A model generated the notes under the pieces. It saw nothing but the letters and a program-made list of their open reading frames with translations. It made no database searches and was not told the origin of the DNA. From positions 59,959 to 123,958 of the forward strand of contig MEED01000020.1 in the NCBI GenBank assembly GCA_001724855.1: 64,000 nt of DNA, given 5' to 3'. Below are positions 63,255 through 64,000 of the stretch, piece by piece. The translations under genes and the position numbers were made by a program. Each line of letters opens with the position of its first letter. Within the stretch, counting starts at the first letter, position 1. This stretch comes from Lautropia sp. SCN 69-89. GTDB taxonomy: Bacteria; Pseudomonadota; Gammaproteobacteria; Burkholderiales; Burkholderiaceae_E.

Positions 63255-64000
63255 TCAGATCACCTTGGCTTCGTTCTTCAGCTTCGCCACCAGCGTCGCG
63301 ACGTCGGGCACCTTGATCCCCGCCTTGCGCCCCGGCGGCTCGCTCACCTTCAGCGTCTTGAGCCGCGGCGCCGCGTCGACCCCCAGCGCCGCCGGATCGA
63401 GCACGTCGAGCGGCTTCTTCTTCGCCTTCATGATGTTGGGCAGCGTCACGTAGCGCGGCTCGTTCAGCCGCAGGTCGGTGGTGACCACCGCCGGCAGCGT
63501 GATCGCGATCGTCTCCAGCCCGCCGTCGACCTCGCGCGTGACCGTGGCCTTGCCCTGGGCGATCTCCACCTTCGAGGCGAAGGTCGCCTGCGCCAGCCCG
63601 GCCAGCGCCGCCAGCATCTGCCCGGTCTGGTTGGCGTCGTCGTCGATCGCCTGCTTGCCCAGGATCACCAGCCCGGGCTGCTCCTTGTCCACCAGCGCCT
63701 TCAGGATCTTGGCCACCGCCAGCGGCTGCAGCTCGACGTCGGTCTGCACCAGGATCGCCCGGTCGGCACCGATCGCCAGCGCCGTGCGCAGCGTCTCCTG
63801 GCACGCCTGCACCCCGCACGACACCGCCACGATCTCGCTGGCCACGCCCTTCTCCTTCAGCCGCACCGCCTCTTCCACCGCGATCTCGTCGAACGGATTC
63901 ATCGACATCTTCACGTTGGCGATGTCCACGCCGCTGTGGTCGCTCTTCACTCGAACCTTCACGTTGTAGTCGACCACCCGCTTCACGGGCACGAGGATCT
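63255..64000 (-). CDS. etfB: Electron transfer flavoprotein beta subunit (start just outside window)
   Basis: The AMP-binding partner of EtfA. Visible residues begin [20 protein letters not shown], so only the ATG and one base lie past position 64000; the GTG at 63992 is internal. Other motifs are [41 protein letters not shown] and the C-terminal [13 protein letters not shown]. About 249 aa in all. Confidence 0.97.
   Translation of the reverse strand, partial: ILVPVKRVVDYNVKVRVKSDHSGVDIANVKMSMNPFDEIAVEEAVRLKEKGVASEIVAVSCGVQACQETLRTALAIGADRAILVQTDVELQPLAVAKILKALVDKEQPGLVILGKQAIDDDANQTGQMLAALAGLAQATFASKVEIAQGKATVTREVDGGLETIAITLPAVVTTDLRLNEPRYVTLPNIMKAKKKPLDVLDPAALGVDAAPRLKTLKVSEPPGRKAGIKVPDVATLVAKLKNEAKVI

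Overview
The window is one continuous, gene-dense piece of a high-GC chromosome. Gene families (Bpt and Aat, phasin, a fused indolepyruvate ferredoxin oxidoreductase, type B L31, rlmE-ftsH-folP-glmM order, rpsP-rimM-trmD-rplS) point to a betaproteobacterium, most likely of the Burkholderiales. No phage, insertion sequence, CRISPR array or restriction island was seen, so nearly everything is core metabolism and information processing.

Layout. 1-5.2 kb (minus): initiator tRNA, scpB, rluB, rimP, nusA. 5.3-9.2 kb (plus): a Nudix hydrolase, the N-degron transferases aat and bpt, pyrD, a DUF2249 protein and a SirB-like membrane protein. 9.3-14.9 kb: a YbaN-like protein, a B12-binding radical SAM protein, an IclR regulator, a PbpG-type endopeptidase, a thioesterase and a strongly promoted phasin. 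15-20.8 kb: a broken indolepyruvate oxidoreductase, a CinA-like protein, an EI24 membrane protein and a cyclase-like orphan. 20.8-26.4 kb: hrpA and argA diverging from one shared -10 box, then yggX. 26.4-34.5 kb: a methyltransferase, rpiA, tRNA-His/Arg/Pro, glmM, folP, ftsH, rlmE, yhbY, greA. 34.6-39.1 kb: carAB. 39.3-46.3 kb: an ABC importer and CoA transferase directly following dnaX-ybaB-recR, with SRP RNA in front of dnaX. 46.4-48.6 kb: trxA, rho, rpmE. 48.7-55 kb: a GT39-like glycosyltransferase, MATE exporter, orn, M48 protease, pterin dehydratase, rsgA. 55-59.1 kb: CobD-like protein and CoA Nudix, then rplS-trmD-rimM-rpsP. 59.3-64 kb: a radical SAM protein under a LexA-type box, and acd-etfA-etfB (cut by the window end).

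The most unusual signal is a set of small deletions at very conserved places: Rho lacks 17 residues that include the arginine finger (in frame), tRNA-Arg(UCU) lacks 15 nt of its T arm, and the indolepyruvate oxidoreductase lacks about 32 nt of an iron-sulfur motif, which shifts the frame. rimM may carry a fourth lesion at its start. These could be real or could be assembly errors; read mapping would decide. Other points of interest are the divergent, apparently leaderless hrpA/argA pair, an attenuator-like hairpin ahead of rimP-nusA, and the SOS box at 60394-60409.
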